From: Chitinophagaceae bacterium
GTDB taxonomy: Bacteria; Bacteroidota; Bacteroidia; Chitinophagales; Chitinophagaceae
Assembly: GCA_009996555.1 (NCBI GenBank)
Contig: JAACZX010000132.1
Span: 1-6,808 of the forward strand
Length of the DNA: 6,808 nt
Direction: 5' to 3'
The translations under genes and the position numbers were made by a program. Below the pieces are notes generated by a model. That model did not search any database and was not told where the DNA came from. It saw nothing but the letters and a program-made list of their open reading frames with translations. Shown here in pieces: positions 6,708-6,808 of this stretch. Position 1 is the stretch's first letter. Each line of letters begins with the position of its first letter.

Positions 6708-6739
6708 AGCGTTCTGTATTACAGAACGCTTTTTCTTTT
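6708..6739 (+). terminator. Intrinsic terminator of the sucAB operon
   Basis: AGCGTTCTGT (6708-6717) and ACAGAACGCT (6721-6730) form a perfect 10-bp stem with a 3-base loop. A T-rich tail, TTTTTCTTTT, follows. It starts 33 bases after the sucB stop and marks the 3' end of the operon, so E3 is not encoded downstream in the same transcript unless there is readthrough. Confidence 0.93.
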
Positions 6740-6782
6740 GCAGCAGCTCCGGCACATACCCATGTCATACAGGAATCTTTCT

Positions 6783-6790
6783 TTTCTTTG
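6783..6790 (+). promoter_or_regulatory. Possible -7 element of a gene beginning at the right edge
   Basis: TTTCTTTG matches TAnnTTTG except for T in place of the A. It lies 5 bases before an ATG at 6796. Short leaders like this are common in Bacteroidota. No clear TTG -33 element is seen upstream, so the call is weak. Confidence 0.25.
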
Positions 6791-6795
6791 CAACC

Positions 6796-6808
6796 ATGAG
6801 CCGTTACT
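6796..6808 (+). CDS. Possible start of a further gene, cut by the window edge
   Basis: After the sucAB terminator an ATG at 6796 opens a frame reading Met-Ser-Arg-Tyr before the sequence ends. Its position just after a promoter-like TTTCTTTG suggests a true start with a very short leader. A second ATG at 6762 opens a different frame that also stays open to the end, so the choice is uncertain. Nothing can be said about the product. Confidence 0.25.

Overview
The window reads as an ordinary chromosomal segment of a Bacteroidota bacterium, probably from the Chitinophagia/Chitinophagaceae side of the phylum. The lineage is inferred from four things: a Bacteroidota-type promoter (TTG, spacer, TAnnTTTG) in front of rpsT, mostly weak or absent Shine-Dalgarno sequences, a signal peptide ending in Ala-Gln, and the overall character of the proteins. 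The genus cannot be named from the sequence alone.

Layout. From 23 to 1750 on the minus strand lies a secreted M14-type zinc carboxypeptidase with all expected metal and catalytic residues. A 185-base gap follows, holding a small hairpin in the peptidase's upstream region and a clear intrinsic terminator for the next gene. From 1936 to 2190, also minus strand, is rpsT (ribosomal protein S20) with a good promoter just upstream. Between 2191 and 2651 is a 461-base divergent intergenic region. It contains a perfect DnaA-box 9-mer embedded in a palindrome, several inverted repeats, and a possible 29-codon small ORF ending 11 bases before the next gene. From 2652 to 6674 on the plus strand is a two-gene operon, sucA-sucB, encoding E1 and E2 of the 2-oxoglutarate dehydrogenase complex. 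It is closed by a strong intrinsic terminator at 6708-6739. The last bases (about 6783-6808) look like the promoter-proximal start of another plus-strand gene cut by the window edge.

How the genes work together. SucA decarboxylates 2-oxoglutarate on thiamine diphosphate and passes the succinyl group to the lipoyl arm of SucB, which transfers it to CoA in the TCA cycle. The third component (E3, lipoamide dehydrogenase) and succinyl-CoA synthetase are not in the window. The peptidase and rpsT are separate transcription units with no evident functional link to the operon.

No new system is evident. The parts most worth a second look are in the rpsT-sucA intergenic region: the small ORF, the start-codon-pairing repeats and the DnaA-box palindrome. 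A smaller point is the loss of the usual arginine in the subunit-binding domain of SucB.
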